Of a stretch of 64,000 nucleotides of DNA, positions 45,801 through 57,200 are shown piece after piece (positions within the stretch are counted from its first letter, which is position 1; the number at the start of each line of letters is the position of its first letter). The DNA is from Branchiostoma floridae (lineage: Eukaryota; Chordata; Leptocardii; Amphioxiformes; Branchiostomatidae). The notes under the pieces are model-generated. The model did not search any database, was not told where the DNA came from, and worked only from the letters and a program-made list of their open reading frames with translations. A program made the translations under genes and the position numbers. The DNA lies in contig NC_049990.1 in assembly GCF_000003815.2 (NCBI RefSeq), forward strand, positions 7,461,237 through 7,525,236, in the 5' to 3' direction.

Positions 45801-48800
45801 TACCTCTACTTCATCTCCCTCCTGAGGTTCGTAATCTTCTACGGGGGCTGAAGGGAGCCGCACATCTTGGAACGGAACTTTGCGTTCTGGCTGCCAGCTG
45901 GGAAGGAAGTAAAGAGGATACGTCGATGAAAGTTAGACACTGAGGTAATAAGATACGCCAAAAAGTTACTCAAACAACTGGATATGATTTTGGAAACGGT
46001 CAGAAAAAAATCTGATGTTTCAGATGGTATCCACCATCTTTTGTCAGTGACACTGTAAGAAAGACGAGTATGGATTATTGTAACTTGTTGGCAAGTTATT
46101 GTTTCCCAAGTATTCCAAGTGTTTGTGGTTGTTCTATTCTTGCAGTGACCTCTCCATCGCAAATTTATAACATCAGGAATATGTGTTTTTCTTTATGTAC
46201 ATACATCACTATTGTTTTTATATCGTTTTATTGGCAAGCTTGAAACGTTGCAAAATTACAACCCCCTAAAAATAAACAAATTCCTCTTCATAGTAATAAC
46301 AGAACAGCAAATACATGATCATGAGAACATATGTAGTTTCCACATTTCTCATGATATCCTGCCATATGGCATCTAAGCTTTTACATCAATTCTGTAATTG
46401 GTCTAATAGTCAGTACTGAGTCCAAGCCAGGTATTTAGCATTACATTCCTCCACTAGAATTTTGCTTTGCTCTACTATGAAGCCAAGCATGCAACAACAA
46501 CAGCAATGATTGTGATAACCATATGTTCGCCATCTATAAACAGGGTCTGTGACATTAGATCTATAGCAATAAGACTTAGTGGTGATTCTGTGTAAAATAT
46601 TTTGGAATCTAGTTCCTCCTACACATGTCAGGATCTAGAAAGGTTGGGATATTACTTTGCTAATCAGACCCCTGGAGGAAGATTGGAATTCATACAGGCT
46701 ATGGAGCCAAGGATGTACATTCTATATTTGAACCTAGAGGTCAACCATAGTCTGTTATGAGGTATTTGTGACTGCATAGCTCATACTTATACGACAGATC
46801 TAGTCTGGGTTTGGATGGTTGAAGGATGAATACCTGTTCTGTATTTGTGTAAGGGTGAGGAATTCAATAATCAAAGTCTTATGCCATCAGCTGTCAATAG
46901 GTGGGGAGATAAATTCATATACATTGTCCAAACCGTATATCTTATATTTTCTTCACTTTTTCTGGATATTATTTGATTGTATTTTCCTGTCCTATGGGTT
47001 TTACAGAACATGGAAATAGTACCAAACACGCACAATGAAAAATATAATAAACATTTTCTGAAAACAGTGGTATCAAGTGAAAAACAGGCATGTCAAAAAT
47101 TACAATAGAGGCCCCTAAGCAACCAAGAAAATGGGCCACCTTCTGCAGTCAATTTTAAATATTTCCTCAGATGTTTGGATCTTGAATGTGGGACACAAAA
47201 AAGGTGATGGCACATTTTCAACGAGCATACACTTTGAATTTTCTACAATACATTATACAATTTTAAAGGACACCCATGACTGAATTAAAGGAGTTTATTT
47301 ATTGCCATGTTATATTTGTGCAGACATTTCCGTACAACTGCGATTGTTGTCATCAAGATTTATATTTCCAATCATCACCTGAACATGCTAGAAATGGGAA
47401 ACAGCCAGTGAATGCACTCCAGTGGCTAAATTGAGCCAGAGGCTTTACATTCACTAACCCATTTTGGCCCCACTCATTCAAAGTGGCAAAGACGTTATCT
47501 TAGATTTTTGTGTGGCAACGTCAATACCGCGCAATGGGAACTAAGTCACTGACCTTCCTTCTTACAGTTGTCTAGGTATGAAGAAGGCATTGTAACCTTT
47601 GAAATGTTTGCATGTTTTATTCTCCAGGCGACCTTCCACCGAAAATTCATGACGTAGCAAATATGCATTTCTGATGTATTACTACTATACTGTGTACATG
47701 GAAACATCTCCAAAACCTTATTTCCAATCCTACCACAAAATTGCATTCCCAGTCCCACAAAAATAACTGAATCTATAGAATACACGTGTACAGTGGTATA
47801 ATACTCATAATTTTTCATATAAATGGAATTTTTTTCAAATTACATTTATGATACAAACATAAAATCACCTATCTATCAAAGCATATTTGTGGCAGTTTTA
47901 AAACCTATGGCTATGTAGCTTAATGTACTAAATTTGACTGATACTGAGTGATAGGGGTCTCATTTTGTCCTGATTGAAAATCTGTGTTTTTGGTGTAAAT
48001 TCAAACATATTACTGGGCTTTACAAGGATGGACTAGGTGAGGCCTTACCATTTTTCTCTTTAAGAAAGCTGCAAGAATATTATTTGAAAGGTTCTTGTGA
48101 CTTCTTATATTAATTATTGTTATACTTACTCATTCTCAAAAGCTACTGTCACCTCTTCTTCATGGATGTCTCTTATGCAGGCCTGAAAAATTACAAGTAA
48201 GAGTTATTGATTTGTATTTGTAATGTAAGTAAGCATGACAATTCTGCAGGATTACTTGTGAGCACAGGAATACTGGTAACTATTTCTTGATGCCCAAGAG
48301 CTCTTTACTTTAGGTTTCATTACAGTATTATTGTTATACCTGAACCACAACATTATAGTTAGAATAGAAGTCTACAAAGGTAAAACCAAGGAGGTAAAAC
48401 ATACAGAATTTAATGCAAGTCAGCAACATTTACATTATACACCAAATGTTTCCATGTGAAATGTTCCAAAAGATGATTAGTGATGTGATTTGGTCATCAA
48501 GGCAACTATGTGTACACCAGCCAAGATGTCTAATAACAATTACATCATTCTTATACACTGTTCAATGATGTTGACTATATTGTTATTACTGTGTATGTTA
48601 TGGTTTGTGCTGAGATTAGAATAGGAATGGCCATAGGTGTTGCTTGGACAGGCAGTGACAATGTGACTTCAACCGCCAACTGGCTACATATTGCAAACCA
48701 ACAGCTGGTATGTCAATGATTCTGTATTCTGTCAGCCTGTCCCATCTCTCCTATAGTCCAGACAAACATGTATTACTACTCTAGCAGAATGTCTTCAGTG

Positions 48801-50681
48801 GACACAATCATCCACTGCACAGCATAAATCTACTCTGGTATTTGCTCTGGGGCAATCAGTCAGTTGCAATCAATGGTCTTCGACAAAGGATTCCTTTACA
48901 AACACACACAGACGCATGTGACGTCACAAGGTCCCTTGTTGCAAAATTAAAGCAGCCCTAGACCTAAACAATATTAATGTCACAGACGATGTTGCGTCAT
49001 GACTCGTGGTATTCTGTTCCACTGCTATTGATTAAGTCGTTGTGAAAAATCTCTACACATGATTTTGCTTCCATATCATTATGCGACACTCGAGTATGTT
49101 CACCCTTTCATGCGAAGGCTGGAAAAACATTAAAGGACCTCCTAATGATGATTATGACGAGAACAACAGCTGAAGCACTTTACGCAACAATCAATATGTA
49201 GCTTGCATAAGTTGGCAAATATAGATGGGTAACAGCAACATACTACAGTGTCTGTGTCATATTTTTTTGTTTCATAAACATTTCATTTCAGATAATCTAC
49301 GTTACCAGAAAAAATTAATAGATTTCAAATTCTTAACATGAAGTCTTACATTTGTAGTCAACTACACAAAGTGCTTGTACTTTTAGGCATCCAAATTATG
49401 AAAACAAAGATCCATCAGTTTGCAACAAAACAATATACTAGTAAGTTATACAACTGATCATAAACTAGCAGAAACAACTACTGTCCTCATATGACCTGTA
49501 ATTAGAATGCTTTTAATATGGCAATGAACCTGACATCATCATAAGTTCATGCGCCCAGCGCAAAGAATTTTGTAAAAAAATTAGTACAGTGTATATTTCA
49601 ATACTTAATCTTACTGACTAAAAGTACAAGAATTACTTTCATTTATGACAAATGTACCTAAAAATTTCAATCTACAGTCTGATGAATATGAATATGAAGT
49701 GGTCATGGACTATATCTTGGGACAGTGAGAGTGGTATGTGCTATAAACAATAATTTTTGGTACATGTCCAAATACTGGGCCAAAACAGAAAAGGCTGATC
49801 ATAATCTAGAAAACCTTGAACTTAGACATGTTCTCAACAAAAAATCAAAACATTGCCACATTGTGTTTATATTCTACATAACAAAAGACGACAACTAAAT
49901 GAGAGAAAGGGATATTCTGTGATTGTAATTTCTGTAATTAGTCTGAATGGAATTCTAACCACTGTTACACAACATCACGTGTTAGTACACACAACACGTG
50001 AAATTCAAAACTCCAAAGCAATGTCTCTTTGTAAATGGAATCTTAAATGATTTTTCCATCCCGTGCCAAATGATGGCTCAAAAGGGCATGGCTACGTGGT
50101 GACACGCCCTGAGAATGACTGTAGCTGACAACATTTAGCCACGAATAAACATTTTAGACGTTAGATCTTGTGGCTAGGGTGTTACACTCTACTAGGGTTT
50201 CCACGCTAGTATTTTTAGATTCGGTTATATTTGGACACACACCAGTCGCTGTCAGTCTCCTAGAACACGATGGTGATGATGATGTTCACAGTTATGCAAG
50301 GATGTGCAAATTTCAAACTCTTGGGCACAAAATAAACTTAATGCTAAGATCCATAAGGGATTAGAGAAAATGTCATAGACTTTGGGTAATCCACGAGGAA
50401 AGAAAAGTGGAATCTTATAATCAGGAAATTATGAGACTTTGCTCTGCTATCCCGGTGGACGTCAGAGTCGCCTGTGCTTTGCTACCCATCCCCCTTATGA
50501 AAAATCACAAAAGCTACTAAAACGGCGAATGACTCGGTCAGATTTTGGAGTCAACATTGTCTAGAAGTAATGTGTTACACTATTCCACACAAAAAATCCG
50601 TGGAAATGGGAAGAAAAGAGCGGTTTTTACCGTGTAAAATGCGCCGTTCTGACCGCACACCTCCACAGCAAGATCCTCCAT
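33827..50681 (-). CDS. FMR1: FMR1/FXR family RNA-binding protein (15 coding exons)
   Basis: Fragile X family protein: binds mRNA and ribosomes, represses and transports messages. Exons (minus): 50681-50631, 48182-48130, 45897-45804, 45320-45169, 44798-44733, 44398-44182, 43243-43073, 42693-42615, 41383-41268, 39044-39018, 38921-38835, 38378-38129, 37730-37557, 37149-36925, 34203-33827. All phases agree, giving 712 residues. Domains: two Tudor/Agenet modules ([29 protein letters not shown]), KH0, KH1 ([20 protein letters not shown]), KH2 ([20 protein letters not shown], keeping the Ile mutated in human I304N), an NES-like [25 protein letters not shown]-rich boxes ([20 protein letters not shown] and a second one), basic RRRR blocks and the end QQLVNGTA. 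It is pro-orthologous to FMR1, FXR1 and FXR2 by inference. The intron after 42615 uses a GC donor. WDR44 starts 586 bases away on the other strand. Confidence 0.95.
34899..34998. repeat. Two tandem 50-bp units
   Basis: 34899-34948 and 34949-34998 differ at two or three bases, so the duplication is recent. Intronic. Confidence 0.9.
36521..36779. mobile_element. hAT-like MITE, 259 bp (FMR1 intron)
   Basis: Ends CAAGGTTGCACAAGTCCACT and ACTTGTCCAACCCTG are inverted repeats with a CAGGGTTG-type terminus, like the better preserved element at 39137. The inner CTAGCCCGATTGTCC has an inverted partner near 36735-36750 (CTTGCCCGATAGGACAAG). No clean 8-base target duplication is visible. Confidence 0.6.
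39018..39044 (-). other. FMR1: 27-bp microexon of FMR1 (DPSAKDSVP)
   Basis: Acceptor GTGTGCAG before it and donor GTAAGT after it on the minus strand; length 27 keeps the phase. It is the only sequence I find between KH2 and the [12 protein letters not shown] exon, where human FMR1 has a linker of about 65 residues. Confidence 0.7.
39137..39476. mobile_element. hAT-type MITE, 340 bp, with perfect 8-bp target duplication
   Basis: Begins CAGGGTTGTGGCCAGC and ends GCTGGCTACAACCCTG (one mismatch between ends), and is flanked on both sides by TTTGGGAC (39129-39136 and 39477-39484). An 8-base duplication and CAGGG ends are typical of hAT elements. No transposase. It lies in the FMR1 intron upstream of the 27-bp exon. 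Confidence 0.88.
40217..41228. mobile_element. hAT-like element, ~1.0 kb, with promoter-like interior
   Basis: Ends TAGGGCTTGATACC and GGTATCCAGCCCTA are inverted repeats. Next to the left end is a 24-base perfect palindrome (40276-40299, centred on GGTCCGGACC) and clustered GGTCC/GAGTCC motifs; next to the right end are ACCGGT and GGTCCGG motifs. Such subterminal repeats fit hAT transposase binding. The middle (about 40560-40820) is CpG-richer and contains CCAAGATGGCGGCC (YY1-like) at about 40685, an open frame starting [20 protein letters not shown] and a splice-donor-like GGTAATTT. This may be the promoter and first exon of a deleted transposon gene. No transposase core is present. Confidence 0.55.
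42026..42362. mobile_element. hAT-like MITE, ~337 bp, TIR CAGGGCTCGAAAT
   Basis: Left end CATGGCTCGAAATTAATTTT, right end AGTATTTCGAGCCCTG. The interior is full of GTGCACCC and its inverse. A possible target duplication (GTGTG on both sides) is too short to be sure. Intronic to FMR1. Confidence 0.65.
42613..42614 (-). other. FMR1: Non-canonical GC splice donor of FMR1
   Basis: Exon 42693-42615 ends CTCATAG and the intron starts GCAAGT. Only this border makes the KH2 reading frame continuous: NLIG then RVIGKNG from the next exon (41383). It also makes the exon 79 bases long, the size I recall for the matching human exon. A GT donor six bases away would break the frame. GC-AG introns normally have this strong AG|GCAAGT context. 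Confidence 0.85.
43909..44158. mobile_element. hAT-like MITE, ~250 bp, next to an FMR1 splice donor
   Basis: Ends CAGGGTTCTAGCCAGC and GCTGGCTAAAACACTG match the ends of the 39137 element, so it is the same family. The flanks do not show a matching 8-base duplication. Its edge is about 24 bases from the donor of the exon 44398-44182. Confidence 0.65.
45380..45536. mobile_element. pogo/Tigger-like MITE, 157 bp
   Basis: CAGTAGAAGCCAGTTAATTG at the left and CAATTAAATGGCTTCTACTG at the right, flanked by TA on both sides, the target used by Tc1/mariner and pogo elements. Internal copies of TTAATTGCAC and GTTGCAC are present. Intronic to FMR1. Confidence 0.75.
45898..50630. other. FMR1 introns 1 and 2, no gene seen
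   Basis: Apart from the 53-base exon at 48130-48182, this 4.7 kb is non-coding AT-rich sequence. I saw no tRNA, no conserved hairpin and no supported frame. Long first introns are usual sites for regulatory DNA, but nothing in the sequence itself singles one out. Confidence 0.5.
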
Positions 50682-51267
50682 CTTGGACTCGCGGGGAATC
50701 CTGGGTTGGGTGCGGAGATGTCGTCTGATTCCCTCGGGGATGTTCAAATTAAAAAGAGATAATCTGAAACAACTGGCTTCTAAATCTTCCTAATCTCCTG
50801 AAAGTTGGCTCAAAGATGCTAAGGGGAATACTTAGACTTTGATATTGGCGTCCTAAAAATGCGAATATCACGAAAACACTCAAATCACTGAAAAATCTCT
50901 ACTTGTTTCGGACGAAAATATTGAAAGTCTCGTGAAATCTCGCACTGGGGTCACCTGCTACATCATGTTTTTTTAAGATATAATAATCATTTTTGTCAAA
51001 ATTTCCATATCAAAATTCACATATGACGTAGATGATAACTGAGGTATTTCATTGTTAGCTAAGAAATTGCTTTGTTGTATTTTTTGGTGGAATTTAATGA
51101 ACTCTCGTTCTATGCGAGACTTGCAAACCAAATATGGCTGCCAGGGATGGAAGATTAGCCAATCTTGTCAACACTTTGTGTCGAAATAACCGTTTTTCTC
51201 CACAGTTCTAACTGCCCGTGAACACCTAAAAGTCGCTCGTAGACCGGAAAACCTGTAGGGATCCAAA
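50682..51267. promoter_or_regulatory. Bidirectional promoter between FMR1 and WDR44
   Basis: 586 bases separate the FMR1 ATG (50681, minus) from the WDR44 ATG (51268, plus). No TATA box is evident on either side. The FMR1 start sits in TCCAAGATGGAGG, close to the YY1/TISU-type initiator, and CAAATATGGCTGCC at about 51127 is another YY1-like site. Two CCAAT-type cores (GCCAATC at about 51157) are visible. Shared control is inference from spacing. Confidence 0.6.
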
Positions 51268-54200
51268 ATGTCGTCGGAAAGTGATGATGAGGAGTTCTAC
51301 GACGCGAAGGAAAACGTTTCCCTGACGCAAAGTCCAGCACAGAGGTAACGTCATCCCAACACTTGGGTGGGCAGGGCCGGCTTGACTTTGTCCTCTAGAA
51401 AATTATCAAGCTGTTTTCCATGTATATCATCACAGACAACATCCTAGCTTTGAAAAACATTATATTATCTTTAGCCTAGTTGGTTTAGGAACTGTAGTGG
51501 TTGGTTTTAAGAAGTGTTTTGCGTTTGTTGTTGTGTTTGCTTATTTGGTACACAGTACGGTACAGTATGTTGGCAAACCTTGCGTTGCTAACTGTGGGGA
51601 GGGGGGCGATTTGCATGAACCGTTATAACTGAGGTGTGGAAGTCGAGCTCGGGTTTCCGTTTGAGTCATGGTATTGCATACAGAAGTAGGTTTCTACACA
51701 AATCTTCAACAAACACAATTGGTATGAAGCCAAGAATCATATTTGAACAGAAATACAATCTTACTGTTGCAAGCAAATGAACTCGGATGCATCATAAAGG
51801 TATAACTGATGGAGATGTTTTTGTTTCGGATAACAACACGTACAGCCTTTTCAACCTCCTTGGTACAGTGAAGAAAACATCAGAGGTGTCATCTCCTCAA
51901 AATGTAGTTAAACAAGGCGGTAGGGTGGTTTCGTGGTTAGGGTTGCCAAAGTTCCAAATCCCTTGTACATGTAGGAAGAGTCTAGGACCCAATATTTTGC
52001 GTTTGGGAAACACACTTCACACCTATGATTTTCCTTACTTGACTCAGGTGAAAATGAGTACCCCTTGCTTGAATAGGGTAGGATGTAAAGTCAAAGGGTT
52101 GAGGAGAGCCACATCTCAAGCATGTTAAAGAGCAAACTACACTTTTCGAAAAGAGTATAGGTCCTTTTCGGTGTAATGGATAAACCTTACTGTTTGCCCT
52201 CATGTCCCTTCTACCTACGGTTCAAAACTGGTGTCTAATGCCTAAACTGAAGACTGCTGGTGGTTTACCGGTTATCTGGAACACACAAATAAACATATGA
52301 ATGCTAGCCATCCACACCCTTAAAGCTTGAATAAAAAGAAGCAGATTGTTGATTCATAAAGCAAAATGTCTCTTGTATTGTTAACAGGGCTCAACAGAAA
52401 GTGGGTGGTGCTCAAGGCCCTGAAGGTCCTCAGCTGTCAAAAAAACAGGAAGAACAGAATGAACTTGCCAGAAAGGAAGAAGACAGAAAAGCTAAGGAAG
52501 AAGAGGAGAGGAAGAGAAAGGAAGAGGAAGAAAGAAAGAAGCGAGAACAGGAGGTATGTATTTGAAAAGTATTTTTATAACTAATTTAGTATGAAGGATA
52601 CTGGCATGTGCATTTAGAAGTCAATTGGTGACCACTATTAAGTTTTAACTTTCTTATGTTTTTATCTGTGTCCAGACTAGGCTTGGACTGTTGTCCTTTG
52701 GATCATGGCCTTGTAAAAATTAAGGTCGGTAGTTAGGGATTTGGATTTTTCGATCATCAATATAACAACCTATTCCATGATTTTGAGTGTACCAAAAATG
52801 CTAGAACTACTGGTAAACACTGTTTGACTCAATCTTTGACATAACATTGACCTCTTCTGTGTAGGAATTGGAAAAGCAATTGGAGGAAAATGAAAGGAGA
52901 AGAAAACGTCTGCTTGCCATGAGAAGACAGATAGAAGAGGAAGAAGAGCATGCAGGAGACAGTCCCCAACCGGATGAAACCGGTTCTGAAGAGGCTCCCG
53001 ATGACGCTAAACCAGTTCAAACCAGTGAGGAACCTCCTGAAACTACTTTGGACCCAGAAACAAAACCGGATCCTGTGGAGAAGGATACAAGTGAAGAATG
53101 TGTCCCAAGCCCGACACCAAGCCCTACTCCAAGTCCCACCCCAGAAGCAGGGGACGGCTTCAAAACAACAAAAGACATCTCCGAAATGCAAGCAGATTCT
53201 GAAGTAGAAACTATCCTTGAGCAAAAAGTTGAAAAAGAGAAAGAAAACTCCAAGGAGATATTGAAGTCAACAGACAAAGAAGAAAAGGTTGAAGACGAAC
53301 CCAAGACAATGACTGTAGAACCAGACATAGTTGCTAGTACTAAACCTGACATTGTAGCAGTGAGTAAGGAGAGACCTGGTAGTCTTAAGGTGCCTCCACC
53401 ACGCCCTCCTCCTCCCGTGGCCCCGCCCAGAAGACAGAAGAAGAAATCAGCAAATGAAACCCCAGAGAATGAAGTAAGTACTGTCAATCTTGAAATAATC
53501 TTAGTTGATTTTTGATAGACACTGCTGAATCATAACGTTGAGATTGAGAACACATATTTATTTGTTTTTGTTTTTTGCTTCATTGACCTGGAATTTAAAA
53601 ACACCACATAACGTCCATTCCTTTCGCCCTGCAAAAATAAATGAATTTACAGTATGTAAAATAGGACATGCGGGATATCATCCTCTTGATGTATCCATAT
53701 GTCAAAAGTGACATCTTTCCTTTATTTGTAATTTTTGTGCACACTGTCCTCTTGTTTTAATGTACAGTAGTCTTGCTATATACATGTATGTTTAAATATT
53801 TAGTTTGTAAACTGTACAAATGTATGTTTTTTCGTATTATTTTTAATGTTTGGAAATAACAATAATCAGATTTTGGTATTCTTCAGATTTTTTTAAAGCA
53901 CCTTTTTTCTTTGCAGGCCCAAGAAACTCCTACCAAGTCTTCCCTTGTTGAAGGAGGGAAGGATGAACCCAAGGGTCTCCTTACTCCAACATCTGAGGCT
54001 ATTGAGAGTCTAACTAAGGAGTTAGAGAGGTCACTGGACATGAAGGGTGCAACCAGTGGGTCCACCTTGGTCAAAATTCAGGTATAGCAAAGTCTCAGTA
54101 CCCTGTGGCTAAATAATTAAAATGCTTGTGCCACCAATGACACTAAGATACAACAGTACCAAATTACCTTTGACCATGATAAGTATTCTTCATTAAATGA

Positions 54201-57200
54201 ACAGTCATAGATGTTTGTACAAAATATGCACCCTTTGTGTACCTTACAAATCATAACTTGCAATTGTATATAATCTTGATGATTATGCACTGTTTGCTTC
54301 TTAAAGGGACATTTTTCATATAGGGGGTTGAAGAAAGTGGTTGAACGGTCACTATAGGATTCTTAATGCTTGCCTTGAGCCAATGGGAAAAATAATCTAT
54401 TCTTAGGGAAACACCAAAGTGTGGCCTTCTTAAAGAGGTGTTAGACTGTACAAGTTTGACTATACATAGAACTCTATGCAAGGTTCCTCATGTCATTTTC
54501 CTTCACTGATTTTGAACCTTTGACTCTACTCTAGCATGATGATGAGTCCACCAAGGCAGAGCCGACCCCTCCCACCTCCCCTGTGGGCAACAAGGCTGAG
54601 ACGAGTTTCAAACCCGCAGAGGAGGCTAGTGCCGCTGTAGGGGAGAAGGAGAGCCCCGCCTTACCTCGTCTCAGGTCCGCGTCTGGACGACCGCTCACTG
54701 ATGAGGTAAAGCCAGCAACATTTGGGCAATGCCTTAGGGACGGAGCCATTAGTATAGTACTGCCACAAACATACATACATAGTCATACTCTTACTGAGTT
54801 TTGTCATTAACAAAGTTCCACTTCCACTGCCATTGACTTGAAAATATTCTAAAAATTTGTAAAATTGTTTTTGGCAACACCATACGGGAACGGTCTTTGC
54901 ACATAGCAGAGAAGACTTGTACCGATTTGGGCACGGAAAAAGTGTTATGTTTTTTAACAAGCTGTTTGGATGTTGTAATCAAGACAAATGTGTCGCACTT
55001 GTTTGTTGATTTTTTTTATATGGAGAGAAAATATGTCTTTTTCTCATTTTTCTGTTTTCCCCTTTACTTCAGGAAATCTTGGAGCAGGTGATGATTAAGA
55101 ACCTGGATACGGGAGAGCTGGTTCCGTTGAGTCAAGCTGAGGACAAGCTGCCCAAATGTATGAACCCCCTGTCCTTACACATCATCAGGAGGACCAAGGA
55201 GTATGTCAGGTACGTACAGATAAACAAACAAACAGCTGACTAAAGCCATAGCAAAATAAGTGTTTTGGATGACATCATTGAGAATGATTCTCTAATTTTT
55301 TCATCACTCAGATAAAATATTTTTATTCCCTTGCCAGCGGTTGCCTCTCAATTAAGAGGCTGGTTGGGTATTTGGAAATGCATTTTAACACTTGTTTCCT
55401 TGGCCTAAATTCCCATAGATAGTCAGTTCTAGTGGTTTCTATCTAACATGTACATTCCTATTGAAGCTGTATTGTCTGTGTTTGTATAGTAACAACAGCC
55501 TGAACAAGGATGACTCAGACACAGAGAGTGTGGAGGGGCAAGCTGACAGAGGGAAGACCATGCACCAGGCTGAGGAGAAGTTAAAGAAGGGAACGTAAGT
55601 CAGCAGGGAAAAAGTTACCAAACTTTTTCCAGTTCTTTTGTCGTTGTATAACTGAAGGACTTATTGCTCAGTACATGTCCCTTTTACTTGGGCAACACTC
55701 CTGTTGGAGTCATGGAGGATATGTTTTTATCAGCTTTTGTTATTGTAAGTTTATTTGATTTTACAAAGACTTAACTTTGCAGTAAAAGGGGAAAGGAGGC
55801 TTTTGTAGTTGAAACAATTCAGTTGTTAGGTAGTAATATACAGTGGATTCCAATTATTTGTATTACGCCTTTTTGGATAATTAGAGGGTAATTGCATAGA
55901 ATTGCGAAATCCCAAACCATTTGCCATTCCTTCTATTGTTTAAGACATCGCAGAATTGGATAACCGGCCGTCTCAAACTTTGGGTTTTTGGATAGGATCA
56001 TGTCAACTTATATTGAAATAAAAATAGGAAAATATACGCTAGAACTTACAAAATGAGGCCATAATTAACCAACAACTGTATGTATTAATTAAGGCATAAA
56101 ATCATGAAAAGGACTGAAAGAAAGGTAGATTCCACCAAAAATCTTGCCGATACCGCTGTGGAAGCGCGCAAACATTTGGTCAGGCGCCATTTTGGTAGGT
56201 TGCCGCAAGGCATGATGGGCGGACGTCAACACGCTTTTGAGTTCATATTTCGCCTTCAGACAACGTCTAAACTTGGTTTACCCTATAAAACATGTGTTTT
56301 TACATAGCCACTGTCTCATTATTGAGCTGATTTCGGCTGCGCTACATAGATTTTACGACGAGCGCACGTAACGCAACAGGGTCTGATTTCGCAATCACCG
56401 ATCTGCCGCATTGAATGGCGGGATATCTCAACCCACGCGGCGACGGCATTTTGAATGTTTTGAAAGTGTTTTTTTTCCGTCTTCACCGCGAAAGACGGCA
56501 TCGAGTTTGAAATTTCAGCGTAATTTGTGGACACAAGTTGTAAATAAGAAGGTGAAGAGTTTATCTCTCCAAGACCTACCGTTATTTTGCTCAAAATTAC
56601 GAAATCAACATCATTTTTTCCGACATACAAGCGGAGTTGTGTTTGTCTTTGTTGTGGTTCATTAGCTATTCCCACGGTAGTGCGAGTCAAACGTATTTTT
56701 CTACATGTTTATTTAGCCACCAACTTAAAAATCTTTATTCTGTATTAGCTAAATTATAGCACGTAACTTGTGTAATATCGGAACATATTGGAACAGTATG
56801 TAAAGCTTGTAACTTGGACTCTGTTCGATCTTTTGCTGATACACATTTCATTATTTAGTGATGTTATAGATTCAAACAGTTGACGTTCCATTCGTGCATG
56901 TAAAAAAATGTTTGTGTCTTGTAATCCTATGTTGCCCCCCCCCCCCCTTTCGGGGCGTTAGTGGCCCAACTTCGGACTGTTGGATACTTCGGACTATTGG
57001 ATAAAATGCACCGACAAATGAGCTATACAAATAAGCGGATTCTACTGTATTTGAAATTGCAGTGAAGAGGTCCACAGAAATAATTCACCACGAAAATGTA
57101 AAAATTTACACTAGTTTGTTAGCAAGCTGATTAAAATTGTAAAATACACTTTTGTATTTACACCTTATAGACCTGCAAATAAGAAGAGGTGAAAGTTTTT

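Noticed and set aside
56319-56690. 123-codon minus-strand frame in the pogo-like element
   Set aside because: No transposase motifs (no DDE spacing or HTH readable); probably chance.
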